Source of the DNA: an uncultured Prevotella sp.
GTDB lineage: Bacteria; Bacteroidota; Bacteroidia; Bacteroidales; Bacteroidaceae
DNA: 34,105 nucleotides
Reading direction: 5' to 3'
NCBI GenBank assembly: GCA_946415755.1
Contig: CAMKTS010000030.1
Coordinates: 1-34,105 of the forward strand
Part shown: one piece after another, positions 8,741 to 17,791 of the stretch
How positions within the stretch are numbered: position 1 is the first letter of the stretch
Layout of the letters: every line of letters starts with the position of its first letter
Program-made: the position numbers and the translations under genes
Notes under the pieces: model-generated
Told to the model about the DNA's origin: nothing
Database searches by the model: none
The model's input: the letters and a program-made list of their open reading frames with translations, nothing else

Positions 8741-9668
8741 TTTCGAAGGACAAAAGAGCGTATATCATGGAAAAGTACGCGATGTTTACAATATCAATGA
8801 CGACCTGCTCGTTATGGTAGCCACAGACCGCATCTCGGCCTTTGATGTCATCCTTCCCAAGGGTATTCCTTACAAAGGCCAGGTACTTAACCAGATTGCA
8901 GCAAAATTCCTGGATGCCACTGCAGACATCTGCCCCAACTGGAAACTGGCTACTCCAGATCCAATGGTAACGGTTGGACTGAAATGTGAGGGTTTCCGCG
9001 TGGAGATGATCATCCGGAGTATCCTTACGGGATCAGCATGGCGTGAGTATAAGAACGGATGCCGTGAACTGTGTGGCGTAAAACTACCAGACGGAATGAA
9101 GGAGAACGAACGTTTTCCAGAGCCTATTATCACCCCGACTACCAAGGCCGATGAAGGTCACGACTTGAATATCTCAAAAGAGGAGATTATTGCCCAAGGG
9201 CTGGTGTCGAAGGAAGACTATGAAGTGATGGAAGACTATACGCGCAAGATTTTTAAGCGCGGCCAGGAGATTGCGGCCAAACGTGGTCTGATTCTCGTAG
9301 ATACCAAATATGAATTCGGTAAGCGCGACGGAACAGTCTATCTCATCGACGAAATCCACACACCAGATTCAAGCCGCTATTTCTATGCAGATGGCTATGA
9401 GGAAAAACTGGCCAAGGGTGAACCCCAGCGCCAACTCTCAAAGGAATTCGTACGTCAGTGGCTCATCGAGCACAATTTCATGAATGAACCCGGACAGGTG
9501 ATGCCCGAGATTACTGACGAATATGCCGAGAGTGTCAGCGACCGCTACATCGAACTCTACGAGAACATCGTAGGCGAGAAGTTCGACAAAGCTACCGAAG
9601 ATGGTGATATTGCTGCACGCATCGAGAAGAATGTAAGCAGTTGGCTCGCAGCTTTCAAATCCCGCTAA
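8712..9668 (+). CDS. purC: Phosphoribosylaminoimidazole-succinocarboxamide (SAICAR) synthase
   Basis: PurC joins CAIR and aspartate with ATP in de novo purine synthesis. The 318-aa protein shows [31 protein letters not shown], the SAICAR synthetase signature region [14 protein letters not shown], and [13 protein letters not shown] followed by [13 protein letters not shown]. The ATG at 8712 (MKALTRTD) is preferred. Alternative ATGs at 8709, 8703 and 8682 lie further inside phoH. The overlap with phoH implies one transcript and coupled translation. Confidence 0.95.
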   Translation: MKALTRTDFNFEGQKSVYHGKVRDVYNINDDLLVMVATDRISAFDVILPKGIPYKGQVLNQIAAKFLDATADICPNWKLATPDPMVTVGLKCEGFRVEMIIRSILTGSAWREYKNGCRELCGVKLPDGMKENERFPEPIITPTTKADEGHDLNISKEEIIAQGLVSKEDYEVMEDYTRKIFKRGQEIAAKRGLILVDTKYEFGKRDGTVYLIDEIHTPDSSRYFYADGYEEKLAKGEPQRQLSKEFVRQWLIEHNFMNEPGQVMPEITDEYAESVSDRYIELYENIVGEKFDKATEDGDIAARIEKNVSSWLAAFKSR

Positions 9669-9696
9669 CTGTCAACTTTCAACTCTCAACTGTCAA
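9669..9696 (+). repeat. Four tandem 7-mers CTnTCAA in the purC-menG spacer
   Basis: Immediately after the purC stop codon there are four copies of a 7-base unit: CTGTCAA, CTTTCAA, CTCTCAA and CTGTCAA. They fill most of the 35-bp spacer before menG. Only the third base of the unit varies. Confidence 0.85.
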
Positions 9697-9703
9697 CTAA
9701 AAC

Positions 9704-10435
9704 ATGTACCGACAAGAGACGATAAAGCCCTATTACGAAGGGAGTAAGACGGAACAGGTGGAGCAAATGTTCAACAATATTGCTCCCACCTATGACGTGC
9801 TGAACCATCGTCTCTCTTGGGATATCGACAAGGGGTGGCGTAAGAAAGCCATCAGACAGTTAGAGCCCTACCGGCCGCAAACCATTCTGGACATTGCTAC
9901 CGGAACCGGCGACTTTGCCATCCTTGCCACCAAGATGCTGCACCCCACCCGACTCGTTGGTGCCGACATCTCTGAGGGTATGATGGAGTTAGGCAGAAAG
10001 AAAGCCGCCAAGTCAGGTCTTCAAGACATCATCAGCTTCGAGCGCGAAGACTGCCTGAACCTGTCGTATCCCGCTGACACTTTCGATGCAGTTACTGCAG
10101 CTTTCGGCATCCGAAACTTTGCCGACCTGGACAAAGGCCTTGCTGAGATATGCCGTGTGTTGCGGCCGGGTGGTCATCTGTGCATCGTAGAGCTGACAAT
10201 TCCCGTGACATTCCCCATGAAGCAGTTGTTCAAGATATACAGCCATACGGTATTGCCACTTTACGGGCGTCTCATTTCCAAGGACACTAGTGCCTACAGC
10301 TATCTCACAAAGACCATCGAGGCTTTTCCGCAAGGAGAGCTGATGGTCGACATCCTGTACAAGGCAGGCTTCGCTGAGGCCCGCTTTACCCGACTCACCT
10401 TTGGAATATGCACTATGTATTTTGCCACTAAATAA
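9704..10435 (+). CDS. menG: Demethylmenaquinone methyltransferase (MenG/UbiE)
   Basis: This 243-aa SAM-dependent methyltransferase does the last step of menaquinone synthesis, methylating demethylmenaquinone. Landmarks are the UbiE signature region [23 protein letters not shown] motif [11 protein letters not shown] near residue 63, the [15 protein letters not shown] signature, and [12 protein letters not shown]. In an anaerobic member of Bacteroidales the product quinone would serve fumarate respiration, so menG is a better symbol than ubiE. It lies 35 bp after purC on the same strand and 22 bp before aroE. Confidence 0.95.
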   Translation: MYRQETIKPYYEGSKTEQVEQMFNNIAPTYDVLNHRLSWDIDKGWRKKAIRQLEPYRPQTILDIATGTGDFAILATKMLHPTRLVGADISEGMMELGRKKAAKSGLQDIISFEREDCLNLSYPADTFDAVTAAFGIRNFADLDKGLAEICRVLRPGGHLCIVELTIPVTFPMKQLFKIYSHTVLPLYGRLISKDTSAYSYLTKTIEAFPQGELMVDILYKAGFAEARFTRLTFGICTMYFATK

Positions 10436-10457
10436 AAAAAGGAAAGGAAAAGAAATT

Positions 10458-11204
10458 ATGGACAAGTACGGACTTATCGGTTATCCTCTAGGACATTCGT
10501 TCTCCATCAGCTACTTCAACCAGAAGTTCCAAGATGAGGGCATTAATGCCATTTATGAAAACTTTGAGATTCCCACCATCGATGCACTTACTGAAGTCCT
10601 CGACTCGAATCCAAGTCTTCGAGGCCTGAACGTTACTATTCCGTATAAGGAGAAGGTGCTTCCTTTCCTTGACAGCATTTCTCCCGAGGCACGTGCCATC
10701 GGAGCCGTCAATGTCATCAAGGTGACTCACGAGGGGAAGAACGTCAAGCTGAAGGGTTATAATTCCGATGTCATCGGCTTTACCAAAAGTATTGAACCCA
10801 TGCTTGACAAGAAATGGCATCACAAAGCTCTTATTTTAGGTACGGGCGGTGCCTCGAAAGCCGTGGATTTCGGATTGCGCAACCTGGGGCTGGAAACGGT
10901 ATTCGTCAGTCGTTACGAACGTCCGGGAACTATCCAGTACGCCACCATAACCCCGGAAGTTGTCAAGGAATACAACGTCATTGTAAACTGCACGCCATTA
11001 GGCATGTATCCCAAGACAGAGGAATGTCCCCTACTACCATACGAGGCTATGGATGTCCATACCATACTCTATGACCTTATCTATAATCCCGACGAGACGC
11101 TCTTCATGAAACGGGGTGCAGAGCATGGCGCACAGGTAAAGAACGGATTGGAAATGCTGCTTCTGCAAGCTTTTGCCTCTTGGGAGATCTGGCATGAGAA
11201 ATAG
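10458..11204 (+). CDS. aroE: Shikimate dehydrogenase
   Basis: AroE reduces 3-dehydroshikimate to shikimate with NADPH in aromatic amino-acid synthesis. The 248-aa protein begins with GLIGYPLGHSFS, the substrate loop. The catalytic lysine is in NVTIPYKEKV and the catalytic aspartate in GYNSDVIGF. The nucleotide-binding loop is GTGGASKAV, with a downstream NCTPLGMYP and a C-terminal NGLEMLLLQA. The ATG at 10458 follows a purine-rich AAGGAAAGGAAAAGAA stretch, one of the few spots in this window with something like a Shine-Dalgarno sequence. Codons upstream of it overlap menG and are not family-like. At 248 aa it is a compact AroE, as is common in this phylum. Confidence 0.93.
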   Translation: MDKYGLIGYPLGHSFSISYFNQKFQDEGINAIYENFEIPTIDALTEVLDSNPSLRGLNVTIPYKEKVLPFLDSISPEARAIGAVNVIKVTHEGKNVKLKGYNSDVIGFTKSIEPMLDKKWHHKALILGTGGASKAVDFGLRNLGLETVFVSRYERPGTIQYATITPEVVKEYNVIVNCTPLGMYPKTEECPLLPYEAMDVHTILYDLIYNPDETLFMKRGAEHGAQVKNGLEMLLLQAFASWEIWHEK

Positions 11205-11214
11205 AAGAAGAACT

Positions 11215-12327
11215 ATGGACACCTATCTTGAAAAAGTCAATCTGCTGACGAATCAGTACAACGATGCCATCCGTGCATTGGAAGACTCTTATGACATGGA
11301 GTCTACACAGAGCTATGCATGGAATCTTACATCCTCGCATCTGAAGCGCCAGTATTCCAAGAGATACGAGGCACTGGCCCGTGAATATCAGGGAAAGAAA
11401 AAAGCAATATTCGAGGAATACAAGAAGGCTAACCCCGAGTGGGCTAAGTCCCGTAAGATATGGGGCTGGGTGTTCTATATAGGTCTCATGTGCATGATGG
11501 TTTGCTGTGGAGCAGCCATGCCTTGGACCGAGGAGCCTTCATTTGCCGCAACTTCCCAGGTCGTTAGCAGCAGTCAGGAGGCAATAGCATGGAATGCCGA
11601 GAACATCCCCATCCCGTTCTTGCAGGATTCCACACAGTATGTCTCCAACCCCGACCATGTGTTGTCGCAAGAGACTGTCAACCAGATGAATGTCACGCTG
11701 AAGCGTCTTGACAACGAGCTGGGTGTACAATCACTCGTCATCGTGGTAAACTACATCGAGAACGACGACCCCTTCCGTTTTGCACAGGACGTAGGCAACA
11801 AATATGGTGTAGGCTATGGCAACAAGGGATTGATGGTCGTAGTGGGCTATCTTGACCATAGCATCAACATCTCCCCGGGACGCGCACTGGAGGCAGACCT
11901 CACGGATGCCGAGTGCCACCGCCTGGAACAGGTGTACGCAGTGCCTGCCATGAGGGCCGAAATGCCCGACAGCGCCATGTACTACCTGACGGAAGCGCTC
12001 TATTCTACCCTGAAGAAAAAGCAACTGCCACCGATATCCACCCTATCGTCAGACACAGGGGACGAGGACTTGGAAGTCATCGGGATCACCTCGCTTGCCT
12101 TGATAGCCTGGTTTATGTTCTTCCTGCGCAAGAACCGCAAATACCACTGGATGAGTCTCCTGGGAACTGCCACCCTGCTCCCCAACCCATTCTACATTGC
12201 TGAAAGTTCTCACGTTAGTGGCGGGGGCTTTGGCGGCTTTGGTGGAGGCAGCGGTGGCGGTGGCTTCAGCGGCGGTAGTTTCGGCGGTGGAAGTTTCGGC
12301 GGTGGTGGAGCGACCTCACGATGGTAG
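11215..12327 (+). CDS. TPM-domain membrane protein with Gly-rich tail
   Basis: The 370-aa protein begins with a charged, helical N-terminal region (1-80), which is unusual because most TPM proteins begin with a signal peptide. A membrane segment follows at about 83-103. A TPM domain (YgcG/Psb32 type, about 140-265) contains LSQETVNQMNVTLKRLDNELGVQSLVIVVNY and GNKGLMVVVG. A second membrane stretch lies at about 287-304. The last 35 residues are almost only Gly, Ser and Phe (SGGGFGGFGGGSGG), as in other TPM proteins. Family members are tied to membrane-protein quality control, and some have phosphatase activity. The start is 10 bp after aroE, and lemA follows 51 bp downstream. TPM-LemA pairs are a recurring arrangement. 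Confidence 0.82.
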   Translation: MDTYLEKVNLLTNQYNDAIRALEDSYDMESTQSYAWNLTSSHLKRQYSKRYEALAREYQGKKKAIFEEYKKANPEWAKSRKIWGWVFYIGLMCMMVCCGAAMPWTEEPSFAATSQVVSSSQEAIAWNAENIPIPFLQDSTQYVSNPDHVLSQETVNQMNVTLKRLDNELGVQSLVIVVNYIENDDPFRFAQDVGNKYGVGYGNKGLMVVVGYLDHSINISPGRALEADLTDAECHRLEQVYAVPAMRAEMPDSAMYYLTEALYSTLKKKQLPPISTLSSDTGDEDLEVIGITSLALIAWFMFFLRKNRKYHWMSLLGTATLLPNPFYIAESSHVSGGGFGGFGGGSGGGGFSGGSFGGGSFGGGGATSRW

Positions 12328-12378
12328 AAAGGAATGAGAATAAACATTAAGCTATAAACATTAAATTATTTGTACATT

Positions 12379-12966
12379 ATGAAACTTAGTAAAGGACTTA
12401 TCGGAATTATTGTTGTTGTAATAGTGGCTGCCCTATGGGCATCCAGTGCTTACAACGGTATGGTAAAAGAACAGGAGAAGGCTACCACGGCATGGAGTAA
12501 TGTTCAGTCAGCCTATCAGCGTCGTGCCGACCTCATCCCCAATCTGGTGGAAGTAGTGAAAGGCTATGCCTCACATGAGAAAGAAACTTTTGAGAGTGTT
12601 GTGGCAGCCCGCTCAAAGGCTACCTCTATCACACTTGATCCCTCTACGATGACTCCAGAAAAGTTGAAGGAATTCCAGCAGGCACAGGGAGAGCTTGGTG
12701 CTGCACTGGGACGTCTGATTGCCATTCAGGAGAACTATCCTGACTTGAAGGCCAACGAGAACTTCCGCGATTTGCAAGTGCAGTTGGAGGGTACCGAAAA
12801 TCGCATCAACGAGGCCCGCAACGTTTTCAACAAGGTTGTTCAGGAGTATAACGTTGTAATCCGGTCGTTCCCCAAGAACATACTGGCTGGTATGTTCGGC
12901 TTTGACAAGATGGCCAAGTTTGAAGCAGAGGCTGGTGCCGAGAAAGCGCCTCAGGTTAAATTCTAA
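12379..12966 (+). CDS. lemA: LemA family protein
   Basis: The 195-aa LemA protein has one N-terminal membrane helix (about residues 4-22) and then a long helical domain. It contains the signature SAYQRRADLIPNLVEVVKGYASHE and the later LKANENFRDLQVQLEGTENRI with ARNVFNKVVQEYN. Function is not settled; in several bacteria LemA is linked to membrane stress responses. The ATG at 12379 gives the usual MKLSKGLI start. Pairing with the preceding TPM protein suggests that the two act in the same envelope process. Confidence 0.93.
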   Translation: MKLSKGLIGIIVVVIVAALWASSAYNGMVKEQEKATTAWSNVQSAYQRRADLIPNLVEVVKGYASHEKETFESVVAARSKATSITLDPSTMTPEKLKEFQQAQGELGAALGRLIAIQENYPDLKANENFRDLQVQLEGTENRINEARNVFNKVVQEYNVVIRSFPKNILAGMFGFDKMAKFEAEAGAEKAPQVKF

Positions 12967-13014
12967 CGGTTCAGTATGTTGCTGTGTCACAGCAACAAAC
13001 ATAACAAACCAACT

Positions 13015-14181
13015 ATGAGCAATAATCGCTATATGCAGCGTGGTGTCTCTGCCGCCAAGGAGGATGTCCACGCAGCCATCAAGAACATTGACAAGGGTAT
13101 TTTCCCACAGGCCTTCTGCAAGATTATCCCAGATATCCTGGGCGGCGATCCGGAGTATTGCAACATTATGCATGCCGACGGGGCTGGCACCAAGTCGAGC
13201 CTCGCCTACATGTATTGGAAGGAAACGGGCGACCTTTCCGTTTGGAAAGGTATAGCGCAGGATGCCATCGTCATGAACACCGATGACCTGCTTTGTGTGG
13301 GTGCCGTTGACAATATTCTCGTCTCGTCGACCATCGGACGCAATAAGATGCTCGTTCCCGGCGAGGTTATCTCAGCCATTATCAACGGCACCGATGAACT
13401 GTTGGCAGAATTACGTGAGATGGGTATCGGTATTTACCCGACGGGTGGTGAGACTGCCGATGTTGGCGATCTCGTGCGCACCATCATTGTCGATTCTACT
13501 GTCACCTGCCGCATGAAGCGCAGCGATGTGATCAACAATGCTAATATCCGTCCTGGCGACGTCATCGTAGGCCTTTCATCAACAGGACAGGCCACGTATG
13601 AGAAACGCTACAATGGCGGTATGGGTAGCAACGGATTGACTTCTGCCCGCCATGATGTCTTTGCCAAGTATCTCGCAGAGAAATATCCTGAAAGTTTCGA
13701 CCATGCCGTTCCTGACGAACTGGTGTATAGCGGCAAGTACAGCCTGACAGATGCGGTTGACGGTGCCCCCGTCGATGCCGGTCAGTTGGTGCTTTCACCT
13801 ACCCGCACATACGCCCCTGTCATCAAGAGGTTACTTGACGAGCTACGTCCTGAGATTCACGGTATGGTACATTGCACAGGTGGCGCACAGACCAAAGTGC
13901 TCCACTTTGTCAGCGACAACTGCCGTGTCATTAAGGATAACATGTTCCCTGTACCGCCGCTCTTCCAAGCCATTCACGAGTGTTCTGGTACTGACTGGAG
14001 AGAGATGTACCAGGTGTTCAACCTGGGGCATCGCATGGAGATTTACGTCCGCCCGGAGATAGCCGAGCAGGTTATTTCCATTTCGAAGTCGTTTAACATC
14101 GATGCCCAGGTTGTTGGACACATCGAGAACGGTCCAAAGAGCTTGACGATTCAATCTGAATTCGGAACATTCAATTATTAA
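13015..14181 (+). CDS. purM: Phosphoribosylformylglycinamidine cyclo-ligase (AIR synthase)
   Basis: PurM closes the imidazole ring, turning FGAM into AIR with ATP. The 388-aa protein has the PurM fold: HADGAGTKSSLAYM near the N-terminus, QDAIVMNTDDLLCVGA, YPTGGETADVGD, DVIVGLSSTGQATYEKRYNGGMGSNG, and the second-half GMVHCTGGAQTKVL with FNLGHRMEIYV. This is the longer Bacteroidetes form of PurM. The ATG at 13015 (MSNNRYMQRG) is chosen; in-frame codons before it (from 12976) form an unlikely His/Asn-rich stretch. It is the last gene of the plus-strand cluster and is followed by a strong hairpin. Confidence 0.93.
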   Translation: MSNNRYMQRGVSAAKEDVHAAIKNIDKGIFPQAFCKIIPDILGGDPEYCNIMHADGAGTKSSLAYMYWKETGDLSVWKGIAQDAIVMNTDDLLCVGAVDNILVSSTIGRNKMLVPGEVISAIINGTDELLAELREMGIGIYPTGGETADVGDLVRTIIVDSTVTCRMKRSDVINNANIRPGDVIVGLSSTGQATYEKRYNGGMGSNGLTSARHDVFAKYLAEKYPESFDHAVPDELVYSGKYSLTDAVDGAPVDAGQLVLSPTRTYAPVIKRLLDELRPEIHGMVHCTGGAQTKVLHFVSDNCRVIKDNMFPVPPLFQAIHECSGTDWREMYQVFNLGHRMEIYVRPEIAEQVISISKSFNIDAQVVGHIENGPKSLTIQSEFGTFNY

Positions 14182-14188
14182 CAGAAAA

Positions 14189-14210
14189 AACGGGGGAGAT
14201 TTCCCCCGTT
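14189..14210 (+). terminator. Strong hairpin terminator between convergent purM and iorB
   Basis: Nine-bp arms AACGGGGGA (14189-14197) and TCCCCCGTT (14202-14210) are perfectly paired around a GATT loop. Further A/T complementarity outside (CAGAAA and TTTCTG) gives U-rich tails in both directions. It sits between the stop codons of convergent genes and probably works both ways. Confidence 0.9.
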
Positions 14211-14238
14211 TCTGTTATATAAGGATATAAGAATATCA

Positions 14239-14811
14239 CTATTTCTGTGCCTCCCGACCAATAGAAAGTGCCTTGATATTAGCCTCTACAATAGCATCAC
14301 CCTTACGGCCAAAGACACGACGGATGGCATCCTCCAGCTTCTCATACTCAATACCCAATGCTTTCTGGGCGGCCCCCAGAAGGATAACGTTGGCAGAACG
14401 GGGCACACCAGCATCCTTGGCTTTCTGCTCAATATCAAGCATGATGACATTGGGTAGTTTCTGAAGGTCGTTCTTTACAACCTCCATATCAGGATAGTTG
14501 GGGATATTTACAAAAGGAGTACACGACGTAATAATCCATCCGTTCTTCGAGAGGAACGGCAGGTAGCGCAAGGCCTCCATGGGTTCCATCGAGATGATAA
14601 CGTCTGCCCCACCCTTTGGAATCAAGTCGCTCTGAATGGGGTTGCTGGAGATGCGAAGGTTCGACTGTACGTCACCACCGCGCTGCGACATGCCATGCAC
14701 CTCGGCCTGTTTGATGAACAGATTCTCCTTCATGGCAGCCTCGCCGATGATAGTGGCGATGGAAAGGATACCTTGTCCTCCCACACCGCAAAGTATGATA
14801 TCGGTCTTCAT
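14239..14811 (-). CDS. iorB: Indolepyruvate ferredoxin oxidoreductase, beta subunit
   Basis: The 190-aa gamma-type domain subunit of a 2-oxoacid:acceptor oxidoreductase starts with CGVGGQGILSIATIIGEAA and contains EVHGMSQRGGDVQSNLRIS, both standard for IorB. With IorA it oxidatively decarboxylates aryl pyruvates (from Trp, Phe, Tyr) to the aryl-acetyl-CoA, passing electrons to ferredoxin. In gut and oral anaerobes this supports amino-acid fermentation and can also run in the synthetic direction. It follows iorA after a 42-bp AT-rich spacer. Confidence 0.93.
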   Translation of the reverse strand: MKTDIILCGVGGQGILSIATIIGEAAMKENLFIKQAEVHGMSQRGGDVQSNLRISSNPIQSDLIPKGGADVIISMEPMEALRYLPFLSKNGWIITSCTPFVNIPNYPDMEVVKNDLQKLPNVIMLDIEQKAKDAGVPRSANVILLGAAQKALGIEYEKLEDAIRRVFGRKGDAIVEANIKALSIGREAQK

Positions 14812-14853
14812 ATTTCTAATTCCTAATTACAATTAGCAATTACTCCTTACTAA

Positions 14854-16455
14854 TTATTTGTTCTTTTTTTGTTTCAGATGACGTTGTAATGTCTGCATAC
14901 ATTCTCGGCGAGGGATGATCACGCTCACACCGTGGTAGTTAATTTCCTGCTGGAGAGTCTGCTTAATCTCTTCCATGTTTTTAGGAAGTGGCACCACGAC
15001 CTTCAGATGTTCATCACTGACACCCAATCCACGGCAGATGGCCTCAAACTTGTTGGTGCCTGCCGAGTCCTGACCGCCAGTCATTGCTGTGGTCAAGTTA
15101 TCAGAAATGATGACGGTGATGTCGGCATTCTCGTTAACGGCATCCAATAAGCCCGTCATTCCGCTATGGGTAAACGTAGAGTCACCGATAATGGCAATGG
15201 CAGGCCACTGTCCGGCATCGCTGGCACCTTTTGCCATCGTGATACTGGCTCCCATGTCCACACATGAATGGATGGCTTTATAGGGAGGCAGGAAACCAAG
15301 TGTATAGCACCCGATGTCACCAAACACGCGCGCATTGGGATACTGCAACAGCACCTCATTGAGTGCAGCATACACGTCACGGTGGCCACAACCCTGACAG
15401 AGTGCGGGGGGACGTGGAGCCACGTCTTCGCAGGGGGCATAGTTCTCGCCTATCTCCATGCCTAAGGCCTTCTTGACGAGGTCGGGATTCAACTCGCCAG
15501 TACGGGGCAGTTCACCAGTCAGACGCCCCTTGATAACGGCATTGCCCGGCATCACGCCACGAACCTGATCCTCGATAAACGGCTGTCCTTCTTCGGCTAT
15601 CAGCACGTATTGGCAATCGTCTGTCATACGGCGAATCAGCTTCTTGGGAATAGGATACTGGCTAATCTTCAGTACAGGATAAGGACATCCCTCTGGGAAG
15701 CACTCCATGAGATAATTATAGGCTATGCCGCTGGCGATAATACCCAGTTCCTGATTCGTGGCATCCTCATACCTATTATATATACTATCGACGGCCATCT
15801 GTTCCAACAGAGGCTGCTGTGCAGTCACGATATCGTTACGTTTGCGGGCAAAGGCAGGCAGCAGCACCCAGTTGGATGCCTTGGCATTGTAGTTGAGCTC
15901 GTTTTGCTGACGTGGCTTGTCGGCACACTCAACGACAGCACGGCTGTGAGCCATACGGGTGGTGACGCGCATCAGTACAGGCAGTTGCAGCTGCTCTGAC
16001 ATGTCGTAGGCCATCGCCATCATGTCGTAGGCCTCCTGCTGCGTTGAAGGCTCCAGTGTGGGAATCATGGCAAACTTGCCATAGAATCGCGAGTCTTGCT
16101 CATCCTGGCTGGAGTGCATCGAGGGGTCGTCGGCCACCAGCACGATGATACCGCCATTGGTACCCGTCATTGCCGAATTGACAAACGGGTCGGCACAGAC
16201 ATTCAGTCCTACATGTTTCATACATACCAGGGCACGCTTTCCCATATACGACATACCGAGTGCCGCCTCCATCGCCGTTTTCTCATTGGTCGACCAGCGG
16301 CTGTGTACACCTCGCTCCTTGGCCAGAGGCGATGCTTGGATATACTCGGTAATTTCTGTCGATGGCGTACCGGGATAGGCATATACGCCGCTCAATCCGG
16401 CATCCAATGCCCCTTGTGCGATGGCTTCGTCACCTAATAATAACAGTTTCTTCAT
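14854..16455 (-). CDS. iorA: Indolepyruvate ferredoxin oxidoreductase, alpha subunit (no ferredoxin domain)
   Basis: The 533-aa subunit carries the pyrimidine-binding half (YPGTPSTEITEYI, NEKTAMEAALGMSYMGKRAL, TNGGIIVLVADDPSMHSSQDEQD) and the TPP/Mg half (PPALCQGCGHRDVY near residue 350, GDIGCYTLG, then GDSTFTHSGMTGL with SDNLTTAMTGGQ). The chain stops after IIPRRECMQTL and a Lys-rich tail. The two [4Fe-4S] clusters that end longer IorA proteins are absent; I see no CxxCxxCxxxC motif. I believe short IorA proteins occur elsewhere in Bacteroidetes, so this may be normal for the group. Electrons would then leave by a partner not encoded here. Confidence 0.92.
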   Translation of the reverse strand: MKKLLLLGDEAIAQGALDAGLSGVYAYPGTPSTEITEYIQASPLAKERGVHSRWSTNEKTAMEAALGMSYMGKRALVCMKHVGLNVCADPFVNSAMTGTNGGIIVLVADDPSMHSSQDEQDSRFYGKFAMIPTLEPSTQQEAYDMMAMAYDMSEQLQLPVLMRVTTRMAHSRAVVECADKPRQQNELNYNAKASNWVLLPAFARKRNDIVTAQQPLLEQMAVDSIYNRYEDATNQELGIIASGIAYNYLMECFPEGCPYPVLKISQYPIPKKLIRRMTDDCQYVLIAEEGQPFIEDQVRGVMPGNAVIKGRLTGELPRTGELNPDLVKKALGMEIGENYAPCEDVAPRPPALCQGCGHRDVYAALNEVLLQYPNARVFGDIGCYTLGFLPPYKAIHSCVDMGASITMAKGASDAGQWPAIAIIGDSTFTHSGMTGLLDAVNENADITVIISDNLTTAMTGGQDSAGTNKFEAICRGLGVSDEHLKVVVPLPKNMEEIKQTLQQEINYHGVSVIIPRRECMQTLQRHLKQKKNK

Positions 16456-16478
16456 ATTTGCTATATACTTAATACATG

Positions 16479-16514
16479 AAGAATAGCACAGAGAGTTACC
16501 CCTGTGCTATTCTT
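16479..16514 (-). terminator. Hairpin between the TPR-protein gene and iorA
   Basis: Perfect 13-bp arms AAGAATAGCACAG (16479-16491) and CTGTGCTATTCTT (16502-16514) surround a 10-nt loop. It lies 14 bp past the TPR-gene stop and 24 bp before the iorA start, so it probably ends the upstream transcript and separates iorAB from it. Outer A/T pairs give a short U tract. Confidence 0.8.
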
Positions 16515-16527
16515 TTACAGAAAAATC

Positions 16528-17739
16528 TTACTTGTCGGCCTCTGCAGCCTTAGTGCGGGGGTCGTTCTCGCCATACAGTCCATAGTAGGCCTGATAGCGG
16601 TTGTATCCCCAGCGAGCCTGTGCCTGGTTCGGGTCTAACTCTTTGGCTTTGTCGAATGCCTCGATAGCCTGCTTGTAGATCTCCTTACCCTTGGCAATGT
16701 CCTCCGAGTTGGCAGCCTGAACGCTGAGACATGCTCCAAGATAGGTATATACAACAGCGTTGTCGGGCTTTACTTCAGCAGCCTTGCGCAGCCACTTGGC
16801 ACCTTCCTCGGCATTGTTGTCGTTGACGGCCATCATACCCTTGTTGGCCAGAGCCATAAAGCTGTTGGGATATTTGGCGATGTGGTTGTCGAGCAGAGCC
16901 GTCTGGGCGGCTTTGTCGCGCATGCCTTCATACATGCTGTTCAGACCGTCGAGCACAGCCTCGTTGGAGGGGTCCTGATCATACATCTGCTTCAGCTGGT
17001 TGACGTAGTTCAGCGAGTCCTGATGGCTCTTCAACTCGCTGCGCATAGCATAGAGCTGGAAGTTGACGGCTTCGGCCTTCTGCTGCGGGTCGCGCTTGGC
17101 CACCTCAAAATACTTGTTGGCGCGCTCCATCTGCTTGGCATCGTAGGCATAGCGGCCAGCGAAGAAAGCCACCTGTCCCACATAGTCCTTCTCGGCATTG
17201 TGATCCATTGCTGCAAAGCAAGGCTCCTCGGCAGAGTCAATGAAGGCACCCCAATACTTCAGCACACCGGCATTGTTGCCTTTTCGTGCCTCTTCCTGCC
17301 CGATGTTCACCAGATGCGGACGGACGGGCCATACGCGCTGGGAATTCTTCTCAAACTTGGGCGACACCTTTCCTTTGGCATTGGGCATCTTGTCGTATTT
17401 GTCGCATTCCACGGTAGCCTCGAGTGCCTGACAGATTGCATCAGCCAGTCCCAGTGTGTCGTAGGGCTTCGTCTTGCCCTGTCCCATCTGTGTAGCCAGC
17501 TGGTTCTCTGTGATAGTACCCGTCTCGTTGGCCACCTTCTTCATAGCCAGGTCGATCAGATAGTTATAAGCTTTGGCCTTTTCTGCATTGTCTGCAATCT
17601 GGTCAAGGTTCTGCTTGAGCAGTTGTTCTGCCTCTGCATAGGTCTTGGCCTTCAATACGGCTTTCAGTGCATCGCTGTCACCGGCAAAGGCTGTAGCGCT
17701 TGCTACGAACATCATTGCCACAATCATTAACTTTTTCAT
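16528..17739 (-). CDS. Exported TPR-repeat protein
   Basis: The 403-aa protein has a clear signal peptide (MKKLMIVAMMFVASATAFAG), so it is probably periplasmic. The rest is helical and contains tetratricopeptide-like units, clearest near residues 290-390 (NSFMALANKGMMAVNDNNAEEGAKWLRKAAE, then VVYTYLGACLS, then EAFDKAKELDPNQAQARWGYNRYQA). A mid-protein segment (WPVRPHLVNIGQEEARKGN) recurs in Bacteroidales TPR proteins as I recall. No enzyme motif is seen; the likely role is scaffolding or envelope assembly. It starts 52 bp after gyrA on the same strand. Confidence 0.75.
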   Translation of the reverse strand: MKKLMIVAMMFVASATAFAGDSDALKAVLKAKTYAEAEQLLKQNLDQIADNAEKAKAYNYLIDLAMKKVANETGTITENQLATQMGQGKTKPYDTLGLADAICQALEATVECDKYDKMPNAKGKVSPKFEKNSQRVWPVRPHLVNIGQEEARKGNNAGVLKYWGAFIDSAEEPCFAAMDHNAEKDYVGQVAFFAGRYAYDAKQMERANKYFEVAKRDPQQKAEAVNFQLYAMRSELKSHQDSLNYVNQLKQMYDQDPSNEAVLDGLNSMYEGMRDKAAQTALLDNHIAKYPNSFMALANKGMMAVNDNNAEEGAKWLRKAAEVKPDNAVVYTYLGACLSVQAANSEDIAKGKEIYKQAIEAFDKAKELDPNQAQARWGYNRYQAYYGLYGENDPRTKAAEADK

Positions 17740-17791
17740 AAGCTGATAGATTTACAATTTAACAATCAATTATTACTTTCTTTTTTTTTTC

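Noticed and set aside
12976..13014. Upstream extension of purM
   Set aside because: The extra residues are His/Asn/Lys-rich and unlike any PurM N-terminus.
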